A DNA stretch of 39,396 bases. Origin: JAHDBG01 sp963922685. Lineage in GTDB: Bacteria; Pseudomonadota; Gammaproteobacteria; Chromatiales; Chromatiaceae. Location: the NCBI GenBank assembly GCA_963922685.1, contig CAWUJM010000013.1:1-39396 (forward strand), read 5' to 3'. The position numbers and the translations under genes were made by a program. Below are positions 16,074 through 25,136 of this stretch, piece after piece. Every line of letters begins with the position of its first letter. Within the stretch, counting starts at the first letter, position 1. The notes below the pieces were generated by a model. That model had not been told where the DNA came from, did not search any database, and saw only the letters and a program-made list of their open reading frames with translations.

Positions 16074-16817
16074 TTGAGCCAGATAACATTACGCCAGATG
16101 CTGGAAGCTGGTGTCCATTTCGGACACCAGACCCGATACTGGCACCCGCAGATGAAGCCTTATCTGTTCGGTCAGCGCAACAAAATCCACATCATCAATC
16201 TGGAAAAGACGCTGCCTCTGTATTACGAAGCGATGAATTATATCGGGCGCACGACAGCTAACGGGCGCAGGATTTTATTTGTCGGCACAAAGCGCCCCGC
16301 GCAGGCAGTGATTGCTGAGGAGGCCGAACGTTGCGGTATGCCGTATGTTAACCATCGCTGGCTCGGTGGTATGCTGACCAACTTCAAAACGATCCGGCAG
16401 TCAATCAAACGACTGAAGGAACTGGAAAAGCTGGCTGAAGAAGGTGCGCTGGAGGCACGCTTTAACAAAAAGGAACAGCTGACGCTGCGCCGTGAGATGA
16501 ATAAGCTGGACCGCAGCCTCGGCGGCATCAAACACATGCACCGCCTGCCGGATGCCCTGTTTGTGATTGACAGCGGACATGAGCATATCGCCGTTGCTGA
16601 GGCCCGCAAACTGGGTATCCCGATTGTGGCTGTGGTTGACAGCAATCAGAATCCGCATGAAGCAGACTATGTCATTCCCGGCAATGACGACGCCATCCGG
16701 GCCATACGCTTGTATGTGCAGGGTGCTTCTGCTGCGATTCTGGAAAGTCGTGCAGCGGCAGCACGTGCACTGGTCGAAAAGACCGACGAAGAGGCAGAAG
16801 CGGAAGCGACAGCTTAG
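16074..16817 (+). CDS. rpsB: 30S ribosomal protein S2
   Basis: A 247-residue small-subunit protein that binds late in assembly and is needed for S1 docking. The start QITLRQMLEAGVHFGHQTRY, then WHPQMKPYLFG, LGGMLTNFKTIRQSIKRL and ALFVIDSGHEHIAVAEARKL are S2 signatures. The start is TTG 16074 with GGAG seven bases upstream, giving a normal S2 N-terminus. First gene of rpsB-tsf-pyrH-frr-uppS-cdsA-dxr. Confidence 0.98.
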   Translation: MSQITLRQMLEAGVHFGHQTRYWHPQMKPYLFGQRNKIHIINLEKTLPLYYEAMNYIGRTTANGRRILFVGTKRPAQAVIAEEAERCGMPYVNHRWLGGMLTNFKTIRQSIKRLKELEKLAEEGALEARFNKKEQLTLRREMNKLDRSLGGIKHMHRLPDALFVIDSGHEHIAVAEARKLGIPIVAVVDSNQNPHEADYVIPGNDDAIRAIRLYVQGASAAILESRAAAARALVEKTDEEAEAEATA

Positions 16818-16865
16818 ACCCGACCACCATCAGCATGACTTTCAGTTAAAATTTAAGGATTATTT

Positions 16866-17756
16866 ATGGCAATTACGGCCTCCATGGTCAAAATCCTGCG
16901 CGAGCGCACCGGCACCGGTATGATGGAGTGTAAAAAGGCACTCACCGCAGCCGGGGGAGATATAGAAAAAGCGATTGAAGATATGCGCAAATCCGGCCAG
17001 GCAAAGGCGGCAAAGAAGGCCGGACGCATTGCAGCAGATGGTGTGATTGCACAGGCGGTCAGTGATGATCAGAAACGCGGCGTCCTGATTGAAGTCAATT
17101 GTGAAACTGACTTTGTTGCCAAAGACGCGAACTTTACGTCTTTTGCCAATACGATCACACAACGTGCACTGCAGACAGGTGTGACTGACGTCGCACAACT
17201 GATGGCATTGCCCCTGCATGAGGGTGAAGAAACCACAGTAGAGGAAGCTCGTCAGGCTCTGGTCGCGAGGCTGGGCGAGAATCTGCAGGTACGGCGGATC
17301 ACACAGCACCATGCCACTGGTATCCTGGCTGGCTACCAGCATGGTGTGCGTATTGGTGTCCTGATTGACTATACCGGTGGCGATACGACACTGGGTAAGG
17401 AACTGGCGATGCATGTTGCAGCCAGTAACCCACTCTGTATTACTGAAGACCAGGTGCCATCGTCGGTGCTGGATAAAGAGCGCGAAATTGCAACCGCCCA
17501 GGCTCAGAACAGCGGCAAGCCGGCAGATATCATTGACCGGATGGTTACCGGACGCCTGCGTAAATATCTGGCTGAAATCACCCTTATGGGTCAGGTCTTT
17601 ATCAAAGACCCGGGTACAACCGTAGCGAAATTGTTGCAGAAACAACGGGCCAGCGTGCATGATTTCACCCGGTTTGAAGTGGGTGAAGGTATTCAGAAAA
17701 AAACGGAAAACTTTCGTGATGAAGTGATGGCACAGGCCGCTGCTGCACATGGTTGA
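16866..17756 (+). CDS. tsf: Elongation factor Ts
   Basis: A 296-residue nucleotide-exchange factor that releases GDP from EF-Tu. The N-terminal UBA-like domain has LRERTGTGMMECKKAL. The core motif CETDFVAKDANF contacts EF-Tu, and IAGYQH-type positions (ILAGYQHGVRIGVLIDY) mark the dimerisation core. The length is close to that of E. coli EF-Ts (283). It follows rpsB by 48 bp and overlaps pyrH by 8 bp. Confidence 0.98.
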   Translation: MAITASMVKILRERTGTGMMECKKALTAAGGDIEKAIEDMRKSGQAKAAKKAGRIAADGVIAQAVSDDQKRGVLIEVNCETDFVAKDANFTSFANTITQRALQTGVTDVAQLMALPLHEGEETTVEEARQALVARLGENLQVRRITQHHATGILAGYQHGVRIGVLIDYTGGDTTLGKELAMHVAASNPLCITEDQVPSSVLDKEREIATAQAQNSGKPADIIDRMVTGRLRKYLAEITLMGQVFIKDPGTTVAKLLQKQRASVHDFTRFEVGEGIQKKTENFRDEVMAQAAAAHG

Positions 17757-18480
17757 GCGCGTATTGCTGAAGCTGAGTGGTGAGGCGCTGATGGGGGATG
17801 ATGCGTTCGGCATCAATCCGGAGGTGATTCAGCGTCTTGCTGCAGAGATCGCACAGATACAACGGGCTGGTGTGCAGCTGGGCCTGGTGGTTGGTGGTGG
17901 CAATATTTTTCGCGGTGCCGGCCTGGCAGGTGGTGGATTCGACCGGGTGGCTGGTGACCAGATGGGTATGCTGGCAACAGTGATGAACGCGCTGGCACTG
18001 CAGGACCATCTGCGTCGTCAGGGTGTGTCGGCGTACCTGCTCAGTGCTGTCGCAATCAACGGCATCGGCGAACCGTATCAGCGCGACCGGGCACTGCAGT
18101 ATCTGGCTGCCGGACAGGTGGTGTTGTTTGCTGCCGGAACCGGCAACCCGTTGTTTACGACAGATACTGCCGCCAGTTTGCGTGCTATCGAAATCAGCGC
18201 GGACCTGATGATCAAGGCGACCCGGGTTGATGGCGTATATTCTGCTGACCCACTGCAGAATCCGGACGCCGTATTTTACCCGCAGCTCAGCTACCAGCAG
18301 GTTCTGGACAAACGTCTGGCGGTGATGGATGCAACTGCGGTGATCTTATGCGCAGACCATCAGATGCCATTGCGGGTACTCAATATCCACGCACCTGATG
18401 CCCTGCATCGCTCAATACAGGGTGAGTCTGTCGGCACCCTGATAACAGCCGGACCAGATAATCAGAACGGAAACATGTGA
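17749..18480 (+). CDS. pyrH: Uridylate kinase
   Basis: A 243-residue hexameric UMP kinase (UMP + ATP to UDP + ADP), of the amino-acid-kinase fold and unrelated to eukaryotic UMP/CMP kinases. Motifs: LLKLSGEALMGDD at the N-terminus, GLVVGGGNIFRGAGLA for the phosphate loop, GDQMGMLATVMNALAL, and AGTGNPLFTTDTAASLRA. The ATG lies inside the end of tsf. The stop overlaps the frr start, so the three genes are tightly coupled. Confidence 0.97.
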   Translation: MVERVLLKLSGEALMGDDAFGINPEVIQRLAAEIAQIQRAGVQLGLVVGGGNIFRGAGLAGGGFDRVAGDQMGMLATVMNALALQDHLRRQGVSAYLLSAVAINGIGEPYQRDRALQYLAAGQVVLFAAGTGNPLFTTDTAASLRAIEISADLMIKATRVDGVYSADPLQNPDAVFYPQLSYQQVLDKRLAVMDATAVILCADHQMPLRVLNIHAPDALHRSIQGESVGTLITAGPDNQNGNM

Positions 18481-19037
18481 TGATTGATGATATCAAAAAA
18501 GACGCAACCGCCCGGATGGCGAAGAGTGTCGCCAGTCTGAAAGACAATCTGGTTAAGATTCGTACCGGGCGGGCACATCCGGCGATGCTGGATCATCTGC
18601 AGGTGACTTATTATGGCTCTACCGTGCCGCTGCAACAGGTGGCGAATATCAGCGTGGAAGATGCCCGCACACTGCTGGTACAGCCTTGGGAGCAACCGAT
18701 GGTCAAGGCAGTGGAAAAGGCCATTCTGGAATCCAGTCTGGGTGTGACCCCGAACACTGCAGGCACGGCGATTCGTCTGCCGATCCCGCCACTGACCGAA
18801 GAACGGCGCCGCGATATGGTGAAAATTGTGCGCCAGGAAACAGAACAGACCCGGGTGGCGATCCGTAACATCCGCCGTGACGCGAACCATGATCTGAAAG
18901 AACTGGTGAAAGAAAGACTGATTTCTGAGGACGATGAACATCGTGGCCAGGAGATAGTGCAGAAGCTGACCGATCAGCATATCAGGGAAGCGGATCAGCT
19001 GATGCAACAGAAAGAAACTGATCTGATGTCGGTATAG
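18480..19037 (+). CDS. frr: Ribosome recycling factor
   Basis: A 185-residue protein that with EF-G splits the post-termination ribosome. N-terminal MIDDIKKDATARMAKSV, the central VKIRTGRAHPAMLDHL, GTAIRLPIPPLTEERRRDMV, and the C-terminal three-helix bundle KELVKERLISEDDEHRG are all standard. Starting at ATG 18480 gives exactly the usual 185 residues; it shares one base with the pyrH stop. GTG 18477 is possible but would add one Met. Confidence 0.97.
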   Translation: MIDDIKKDATARMAKSVASLKDNLVKIRTGRAHPAMLDHLQVTYYGSTVPLQQVANISVEDARTLLVQPWEQPMVKAVEKAILESSLGVTPNTAGTAIRLPIPPLTEERRRDMVKIVRQETEQTRVAIRNIRRDANHDLKELVKERLISEDDEHRGQEIVQKLTDQHIREADQLMQQKETDLMSV

Positions 19038-19052
19038 GCCCTGTTTCTGCAG

Positions 19053-19784
19053 ATGACAGCACACACTGACGATTACCCCCGGCATATTGCAGTCATTATG
19101 GACGGCAACGGACGCTGGGCAGAACAACGGGGTAAACATCGTTATGCCGGGCACTTAGCGGGTGTACAACAGGCGCGCAATCTGATTGAAACCTGTGTTG
19201 ACCTGCCGGTCAGAGTACTGACCTTATTTGCATTCAGCAGCGAAAACTGGCGCAGACCGGCATTAGAAGTGCGACTGTTGCTGAATCTGTTTCTGCTTAA
19301 ACTGCGTAGTGAAATCAGAACATTACATGCTAACCGGGTTTGTTTCCGGCTGATTGGCGATGTCAGTGTATTTCCGGATAAACTGCAGGCCCGCATTTCA
19401 CATGCTGAAGACCTGACGCAAGGCAATCAGGCCTTGCTACTACAGATTGCTGCCAACTATGGCGGACAGTGGGATCTGACACAGGCCACCCGGCGCATCG
19501 CCGCCCGGGTTGCACAAGGCGAACTGAAACCGGAAGACATCACCGAGGCCCATATCAGTCAGAATCTGGCCTTTCCTGACGTACCTGATCCGGATTTGTT
19601 TATTCGTACCGGCGGAGAGGTACGCATCAGTAATTTTATGTTATGGCAATGCGCTTATACTGAACTGTATTTTACTGATACCCTGTGGCCGGATTTTGAT
19701 GCGACTGCATTGCAGCAGGCGTTGCACAGTTTTGCCCACCGGCAACGGCGGTTCGGGCGCACCAGCAAACAACTGACGACCTGA
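19053..19784 (+). CDS. uppS: Undecaprenyl diphosphate synthase
   Basis: A 243-residue cis-prenyltransferase that adds eight isoprene units to farnesyl diphosphate, giving the C55 lipid carrier for peptidoglycan and O-antigen. The catalytic Asp and phosphate loop are in IAVIMDGNGRWAEQRGKHR. TLFAFSSENWRRP and the C-terminal FIRTGGEVRISNFMLWQ with YTELYFTDTLWPDF complete the family pattern. It is 15 bp downstream of frr and 2 bp upstream of cdsA. Confidence 0.97.
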   Translation: MTAHTDDYPRHIAVIMDGNGRWAEQRGKHRYAGHLAGVQQARNLIETCVDLPVRVLTLFAFSSENWRRPALEVRLLLNLFLLKLRSEIRTLHANRVCFRLIGDVSVFPDKLQARISHAEDLTQGNQALLLQIAANYGGQWDLTQATRRIAARVAQGELKPEDITEAHISQNLAFPDVPDPDLFIRTGGEVRISNFMLWQCAYTELYFTDTLWPDFDATALQQALHSFAHRQRRFGRTSKQLTT

Positions 19785-19786
19785 TC

Positions 19787-20596
19787 ATGTTCTGCCAGCG
19801 TCTGTTGACTGCCACACTACTTGCACCATTGTTGGTTCTGGCGGTTTTCGCCCTGCCAGCACCCTGGCTGGCCGGACTACTTGGTCTGATTGTGCTGACC
19901 GGGGCCTGGGAACTGAGCCGGATCACTCAGATCAGTCTGCCGTTACATCGTATCTTTGCCTTAGCTCTGCTCGTACTGATGATGGCGGCCGGTTATTTCT
20001 CTCAGAATTTCGCTGAACCGCACCGCCTGTATGGTCTGGTCAGTGTCTTCTGGGGCGTTGCTGTACTGGCACTAATCCGTCGCCAACGTCCGGTATTGCA
20101 GGTGATCGGACAACGCTGGGGTGCGCTGATGATCGGTAACACCCTGTTGCTGACTGCCTGGCTGGCTGTCGTGCAGATTCACCAGACAGCCGGTACTGAC
20201 TGGCTGATCAGCCTGTTATTGCTGGTCTGGGCAATGGATACCGGTGCCTATTTTGCCGGGAAATACCGGGGAAGACGCAAACTGGCTCCCGAAGTCAGCC
20301 CGGGCAAAACCTGGGAGGGTGCATATGGTGCCATGGTAGCTGCTTGGTTATGGGCGATCGGTGCTGCCTGGTGGCACTCAGTGCCACTGTTTGCGACCGT
20401 CCCTCTCAGCCTGATCATCACCTGGTTGTGTATCGGTAGCGATCTGGGTGAAAGTCTGCTGAAGCGTCAGGCACAGGTAAAAGATAGCGGGAACCTGCTG
20501 CCCGGACATGGCGGTATTCTGGATCGGATTGACAGTCTGCTTGCAGCTGCGCCGGCCTTTGCCCTGGCACTCTACCTGATGGGGCTGATGCCGTGA
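19787..20596 (+). CDS. cdsA: Phosphatidate cytidylyltransferase
   Basis: A 269-residue integral membrane enzyme with many hydrophobic helices that makes CDP-diacylglycerol from phosphatidate and CTP. The C-terminal signature DSGNLLPGHGGILDRIDSLL is present, preceded by LGESLLKRQAQVKD. WAMDTGAYFAGKYRGRRKLA and SPGKTWEGAYG are the other conserved blocks. Its stop overlaps the GTG start of dxr (GTGA). Confidence 0.96.
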   Translation: MFCQRLLTATLLAPLLVLAVFALPAPWLAGLLGLIVLTGAWELSRITQISLPLHRIFALALLVLMMAAGYFSQNFAEPHRLYGLVSVFWGVAVLALIRRQRPVLQVIGQRWGALMIGNTLLLTAWLAVVQIHQTAGTDWLISLLLLVWAMDTGAYFAGKYRGRRKLAPEVSPGKTWEGAYGAMVAAWLWAIGAAWWHSVPLFATVPLSLIITWLCIGSDLGESLLKRQAQVKDSGNLLPGHGGILDRIDSLLAAAPAFALALYLMGLMP

Positions 20597-21774
20597 TCGG
20601 CATCAGCGTACTCGGTGCGACCGGCTCCATCGGGTGCCATACTCTGGATGTGATCAGTCAGCATCCGCACCGTTATCGTGTGGTGGCACTAACCGCCCAC
20701 ACCGATGTGAGCCAGCTACGCAGCCAATGTGAACAATATCGCCCGCAGATTGCGGTGCTGGCAGATGCTGACAGTGCCCGTGAACTGGCGCGGCAATTGC
20801 GGATAACCGCACCGGAAGTCACCGTGCTGGCTGGTGCAGAAGGCCTGCAGGCAGCTGCAACCCATCCGGAAGCAGATCAGGTGATGGCCGCCATTGTCGG
20901 CACCGCCGGACTGATGCCGACCCTGGCTGCCGTTCAGGTCGGGAAACGTGTCTTACTGGCAAATAAAGAAGCACTGGTGATGGCGGGCGATCTGTTCATG
21001 CAGGCAGTCCGCCAGCATCAGGCGACTGTGTTGCCGATTGACAGCGAACACAATGCGATCTTTCAGTGCCTGCCCCGACCCATCATGGCCGGATTGAAAT
21101 CGCAGGGTGTCCGGCAGATCACTCTGACAGCGTCCGGCGGCCCCTTCCTGCATCGTCCGCAACACACGTTTGCGACCATCACACCAGCAGAGGCGTGTGC
21201 CCATCCGAAATGGCAGATGGGGAAAAAAATTTCTGTCGATTCAGCCAGCCTGATGAACAAAGGGCTGGAAGTCATTGAGGCCCATTACTTATTTCAGGCC
21301 AGTGCAGACCAGATTGAGGTCGTGATCCACCCGCAGAGCGTCATCCATTCGCTGGTGACTTATGCGGATGGTTCAGTGCTGGCACAACTCAGCAATCCGG
21401 ATATGCGCACACCGATCGCGCATGCACTGGCCTGGCCGGAACGGCATACTGCCGGGGTACCTGCGCTGGATCTGCCGACACTGGCACAGCTTGAATTTGC
21501 CGCACCTGACCATACCCGGTTCCCCTGCCTGTCGCTGGCCTACGCAGCGATTGCAGCGGCGGGGGATGCACCCGCTGTATTAAATGCAGCCAATGAAGTG
21601 GCCGTGTCCCACTTCCTGCAGCACCGACTGCCTTTTGATGCTATTCCGGATATCATAGAAACCTGCCTCACCAGACTAGCTGGCAGCACTGCAGCCAGCC
21701 TGAGTGACCTGCTGGAGACAGATCAGCGGACCCGCCGTTGTGCAGAACAATACATTGCATGCCTCAGGCGTTAA
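20593..21774 (+). CDS. dxr: 1-deoxy-D-xylulose 5-phosphate reductoisomerase
   Basis: A 393-residue enzyme, the committed step of the MEP isoprenoid pathway: DXP + NADPH to 2-C-methylerythritol 4-phosphate. NADPH loop GATGSIGCHTLDVI, LANKEALVMAG, the metal and substrate motifs PIDSEHNAIFQCL and TASGGPF, and KISVDSASLMNKGLEVIEAH are all present. GTG start at 20593. In most relatives rseP and bamA follow; here the operon ends and dxr meets sdhB tail to tail with a 4-bp overlap, so the locus has been rearranged. Confidence 0.97.
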   Translation: MIGISVLGATGSIGCHTLDVISQHPHRYRVVALTAHTDVSQLRSQCEQYRPQIAVLADADSARELARQLRITAPEVTVLAGAEGLQAAATHPEADQVMAAIVGTAGLMPTLAAVQVGKRVLLANKEALVMAGDLFMQAVRQHQATVLPIDSEHNAIFQCLPRPIMAGLKSQGVRQITLTASGGPFLHRPQHTFATITPAEACAHPKWQMGKKISVDSASLMNKGLEVIEAHYLFQASADQIEVVIHPQSVIHSLVTYADGSVLAQLSNPDMRTPIAHALAWPERHTAGVPALDLPTLAQLEFAAPDHTRFPCLSLAYAAIAAAGDAPAVLNAANEVAVSHFLQHRLPFDAIPDIIETCLTRLAGSTAASLSDLLETDQRTRRCAEQYIACLRR

Positions 21775-22463
21775 ACAGCTTTTTTTACCATCAGGTTTTT
21801 GATATTCCCGATCGCCTGAGTCGGATTCAGGCCCTTCGGACACGATTCAACACAATTCATGATCGTGTGACAACGGAACATTTTATAGGGATCTTCTAAC
21901 TGATCCAGTCGCTCGTCGGTGGCCTGATCCCGGCTGTCAGCCAGAAAACGCCAGGAAGACAGCAGTGCTTGCGGTCCCAGAAACTTATCCGGATTCCACC
22001 AGAAAGACGGGCATGAGGTGGAACAACAACCACACATAATACATTCGTACAGACCATCCAGTTTGTCGCGGTCTTCCGGTGACTGCAATACCTCCTGTTC
22101 AGGCGCAGGCTCTTTGCGCACCAGCCAGGGATCAACTTTTTTGTATTGCTCGTAGAACTGAGTCATATCGACCACCAGATCGCGGATGATCGGTCGTCCC
22201 GGGAAAGGACGTACTTCAATCGGTGTCTTCAGTTCGCTGATTGGTGTAACACAGGCGAGCTTGTTACTGCCGTTCACATTGACACCATCCGAACCGCATA
22301 CGCCTTCGCCACACGAATGACGAAATGCAAACGATTCATCCTGGCGTTTGATGTCCAGTAACGCATCCCGCAGCATCATGCCGCGCTGTACGTCAACCTC
22401 AAATGCCTGCATGTGCGGCTTGTCATCCGTTTCCGGGTTATATCGGGAGATCAGAAATTGCAT
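21771..22463 (-). CDS. sdhB: Succinate dehydrogenase iron-sulphur subunit
   Basis: A 230-residue subunit of complex II that carries electrons from FAD to ubiquinone. The three clusters are ligated by SCGEGVCGSDGVNVNG plus a following Cys ([2Fe-2S]), CIMCGCCSTSCPSFWW ([4Fe-4S]) and MNCVESCPKGLNPTQAI ([3Fe-4S] and [4Fe-4S]). I chose ATG 22463 because the conserved start QFLISRYNPETDD begins there with GAGG upstream; a GTG at 22490 would add nine unrelated residues. Last gene of sdhCDAB. Confidence 0.96.
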   Translation of the reverse strand: MQFLISRYNPETDDKPHMQAFEVDVQRGMMLRDALLDIKRQDESFAFRHSCGEGVCGSDGVNVNGSNKLACVTPISELKTPIEVRPFPGRPIIRDLVVDMTQFYEQYKKVDPWLVRKEPAPEQEVLQSPEDRDKLDGLYECIMCGCCSTSCPSFWWNPDKFLGPQALLSSWRFLADSRDQATDERLDQLEDPYKMFRCHTIMNCVESCPKGLNPTQAIGNIKNLMVKKAV

Positions 22464-22493
22464 GGCATCTGCCTCATCAGGTCCTGGCACACC

Positions 22494-24242
22494 TTAATAG
22501 GTACGCACTTTGGGTGGAAAGCTGTCGACACTTAACGGTTCAGTCGTGACCGGTCTGTAGTCCATCCGGTCTTCGGCGCGGTAATACAGACTGTGTTTCA
22601 TCCAGTTCGCATCGTCCCGTTCCGGATAGTCCGGACGTGAATGGGCACCCCGGCTTTCCTGCCGGTGCAGGGCCGAAATTGCCATAGCAATACCACAATC
22701 AAACAGGTTTTCCAGCTCCAGCGCCTCTATCCGCCCGGTATTAAAGACTCTGGAATGATCCTGCAGGCGCACCTCGGGCAGTCTGTCACGCAGCGCGATT
22801 AGTTTATTCACACCTTCCTGCATAATGGCCTCAGTGCGGAATACACCGGCATGATCTTCCATCGTCCGGCGAAATTCTTCACGCAGCTCGCGTACACTCA
22901 GCCCGGCACCCGTCTGATCCCAGCGTTCCAGCCGTGTCATCGCCGGTTGTATCGCACTATCAGTCAGCTTACGATGACTTGCCGGTGTGTTGTTCAGCAC
23001 ATTCAGTCCGGCAGCCCGCCCGAACACCAGAATGTCCAGCAAAGAGTTACCACCCAGCCGGTTGGCACCATGCACCGAGACACAGGCACACTCTCCGGCG
23101 GCATACAGGCCAGGCATGATCGTATCGCCCTGACCAGTCAGTACCCGACCATACCGGTCTGTCAGTATCCCACCCATAATGTAGTGCGCAGTCGGAAAGA
23201 CGGGCAGCGGCTCAACGACGGCATCCACCCCGGCAAAGATTCTGCCACTTTCACGAATCCCCGGCAGGCGTTTGCTGATAATCTGTTCGCCCAGATGATC
23301 GACCTTCAGCATCACATGGTCGCCCTTCGGGCCACAACCCCGCCCCTCCTTCACTTCGGTCACAATCGCCCGTGAGACCACATCACGACTGGCCAGATCC
23401 TTCGCATTCGGCGCATACCGCTCCATAAAGCGTTCGCCGTCCTTATTGATCAGATAACCACCTTCACCACGCACACCTTCGGTGATCAGCATTCCCTTGC
23501 CGGCAATCCCGGTCGGATGGAACTGATAGAATTCCATATCCATCAGCGGTGCCCCGGCGCGTAGTGCCAGTGCCATACCATCACCCGTATTGATGTGGGC
23601 ATTTGAAGTGGTGCGATATACCTGGCCACATCCTCCGGTCGCCAGGATGGTCGATTTTGCTTCAATCAGTAGCGGCTCGCCGGTTTCGATTTCGAGTACC
23701 AACGCACCCAGAATGGCACCTTCGTCATCGCGAAGCAGATCCACCGCAAAAAATTCATCGAAGAAATGGGTGCGGGCCCGCACATTCTGCTGATACAGCG
23801 CATGCAGGATTGCATGTCCGGTGCGATCCGCTGCGGCACAAGTACGTGAGGCCTGAGCACCACCGAAATTCTGGCTCTGTCCACCGAATGCGCGCTGGTA
23901 GATTGTGCCATTCTCCAGACGCGAGAAGGGCACACCATTATGTTCCAGCTCGTACACCGTCGGTATGGCTTCGCGACACATGAATTCAATCGCATCCTGA
24001 TCACCGAGATAGTCAGAGCCCTTCACTGTATCAAACATGTGCCAGTGCCAGCTATCGTCTGAGACATTCGCCAGTGCCGCATTCACGCCACCCTGAGCTG
24101 CAACTGTGTGCGAACGGGTCGGGAACACCTTCGAGACCACGGCGACCTGGAGATCAGTATCGGCCAGTTGAATTGCCGCATTCAGTCCGGCACCACCGGC
24201 ACCGATGATCAGTGCATCAAACCGTCTTTTTGCCAGTGCCAT
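22494..24242 (-). CDS. sdhA: Succinate dehydrogenase flavoprotein subunit
   Basis: A 582-residue catalytic subunit of complex II that oxidises succinate to fumarate. FAD loop IIGAGGAGLNAAIQ. His45 in RSHTVAAQGG is the covalent flavin attachment, at the same number as in E. coli. Substrate and capping-domain blocks HPTGIAGKGMLITEGVRGEG and ANRLGGNSLLDILVFGR are present, and the C-terminus ends VRTY as expected. ATG 24242 has TGAGGT upstream and clears the sdhD stop by 5 bp; a start at 24275 would overlap sdhD. Confidence 0.97.
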   Translation of the reverse strand: MALAKRRFDALIIGAGGAGLNAAIQLADTDLQVAVVSKVFPTRSHTVAAQGGVNAALANVSDDSWHWHMFDTVKGSDYLGDQDAIEFMCREAIPTVYELEHNGVPFSRLENGTIYQRAFGGQSQNFGGAQASRTCAAADRTGHAILHALYQQNVRARTHFFDEFFAVDLLRDDEGAILGALVLEIETGEPLLIEAKSTILATGGCGQVYRTTSNAHINTGDGMALALRAGAPLMDMEFYQFHPTGIAGKGMLITEGVRGEGGYLINKDGERFMERYAPNAKDLASRDVVSRAIVTEVKEGRGCGPKGDHVMLKVDHLGEQIISKRLPGIRESGRIFAGVDAVVEPLPVFPTAHYIMGGILTDRYGRVLTGQGDTIMPGLYAAGECACVSVHGANRLGGNSLLDILVFGRAAGLNVLNNTPASHRKLTDSAIQPAMTRLERWDQTGAGLSVRELREEFRRTMEDHAGVFRTEAIMQEGVNKLIALRDRLPEVRLQDHSRVFNTGRIEALELENLFDCGIAMAISALHRQESRGAHSRPDYPERDDANWMKHSLYYRAEDRMDYRPVTTEPLSVDSFPPKVRTY

Positions 24243-24247
24243 ACGGC

Positions 24248-24577
24248 TTACCTCAACAGGAGTTGTGCAGCCCACAGGCCATACAGGATCAGACTCATTG
24301 CCAGTAACATCAACAGACCGGCCCGAACCGCTATCGGCTTGACATAATCAATGCAGATATCGCGAATGCCGACCCAGGCATGCAGCAGGATCGCCAGCAC
24401 AAACAGCAGTGTGGTGATCCGCATGACAGGTCCGGCAAACCAAGCCTGCCACGCAACATAATGTTCCGGTGCCGCACATAACAGGCTGATCAGCAGATAC
24501 ACCCCGAACAGACCAATATAGACGGCAGTGATACGCTGCCATGCCCAGGCCTTAAACCCGGATGCCTTCCGACTCAT
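24248..24577 (-). CDS. sdhD: Succinate dehydrogenase membrane anchor subunit SdhD
   Basis: A 109-residue, three-helix membrane anchor that with SdhC binds haem b and ubiquinone. FKAWAWQRITAVYIGLF opens the first helix, and HAWVGIRDICIDYVKP contains the haem-ligand His and the quinone-site Asp/Tyr region. Start ATG 24577 overlaps the sdhC stop by 4 bp; an in-frame upstream start would lie inside sdhC and lacks family likeness. Confidence 0.93.
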   Translation of the reverse strand: MSRKASGFKAWAWQRITAVYIGLFGVYLLISLLCAAPEHYVAWQAWFAGPVMRITTLLFVLAILLHAWVGIRDICIDYVKPIAVRAGLLMLLAMSLILYGLWAAQLLLR

Positions 24578-24948
24578 AACACCCCCCAGGTCAATATGAT
24601 GGCCAGCACAGGTGCCGCGATCAACACACCCCAAGCTGTTTTCTGCGCAGTCGTTTTCCCCACACCCCAGTGCACATCAATTAACAGGTAACGAATACCG
24701 GCCAGCAGGTGGTGCAACAGTGACCATATCAGTCCGAACAGCAACAGAACACCCCAGAAGGTATGCAATGTCGTGCTGGCTGCAGCATAGCCTGCCGCAC
24801 TGTGCAGTGACTGGTCCAGCAGATATAACAGAACCGGTAGTGCCAGAAATAAATAAACGCCGGTCACCCGGTGCAGAATAGAGGTGATGCCGCCAATGGG
24901 CAGTCTGATTCTGAGTAAATCCAGATGAACCGGTCTTTGTGTCTTCAT
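24574..24948 (-). CDS. sdhC: Succinate dehydrogenase cytochrome b556 subunit SdhC
   Basis: A 124-residue, three-helix membrane subunit. RPVHLDLLRIRLPIGGITSI leads into SILHRVTGVYLFLALP, and LLHHLLAGIRYLLIDVHWG carries the haem b ligand. Start ATG 24948 has GAGGAG just upstream. It is the first gene of sdhCDAB; the promoter must lie in the short gap before psd, which also contains an Rpn-like remnant. Confidence 0.94.
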   Translation of the reverse strand: MKTQRPVHLDLLRIRLPIGGITSILHRVTGVYLFLALPVLLYLLDQSLHSAAGYAAASTTLHTFWGVLLLFGLIWSLLHHLLAGIRYLLIDVHWGVGKTTAQKTAWGVLIAAPVLAIILTWGVL

Positions 24949-24964
24949 AGTCTCCTCAAACTTT

Positions 24965-25066
24965 TTATGAATCCTGGTCCCGTAATGCGGCAATCATATC
25001 TTGTGTCAGTCCAGTGTCAATCAAAGCTGCAATAATGTTTTTCGTGTCCCGGTAATATTTCAGGCC
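24965..25066 (-). pseudogene. Possible C-terminal remnant of an Rpn/PDDEXK nuclease
   Basis: A short in-frame stretch of about 33 residues ending in a stop 17 bp before sdhC. KYYRDTKNIIAALIDTGL and TQDMIAALRDQ resemble the C-terminal tail of Rpn-type PD-(D/E)XK proteins, where a KYYRDLKN-like segment is common. No nuclease core is in frame upstream; a terminator hairpin lies there. The call rests on recall of the family and is weak. Confidence 0.33.
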
Positions 25067-25073
25067 CTGCGCA

Positions 25074-25106
25074 CAAATACCCCGCCTGAAAAAGGCGGGG
25101 TATTTG
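25074..25106 (-). terminator. Rho-independent-type hairpin after psd
   Basis: A perfect 13-bp stem (25074-25086 with 25094-25106, ACCCCGCC core) closes on a 7-base loop. It lies 31 bp past the psd stop on the minus strand. Only a short U-rich run follows, so termination may be partial. Confidence 0.75.
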
Positions 25107-25136
25107 CCTGAGCAGACAAAGCTTTCCGGGAGGATG

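Noticed and set aside
16860..17816. A 318-codon frame antisense to tsf, longer than tsf itself
   Set aside because: It is fully covered by the highly conserved EF-Ts gene, has no family motif and no ribosome-binding site; it reflects low stop frequency on the opposite strand.
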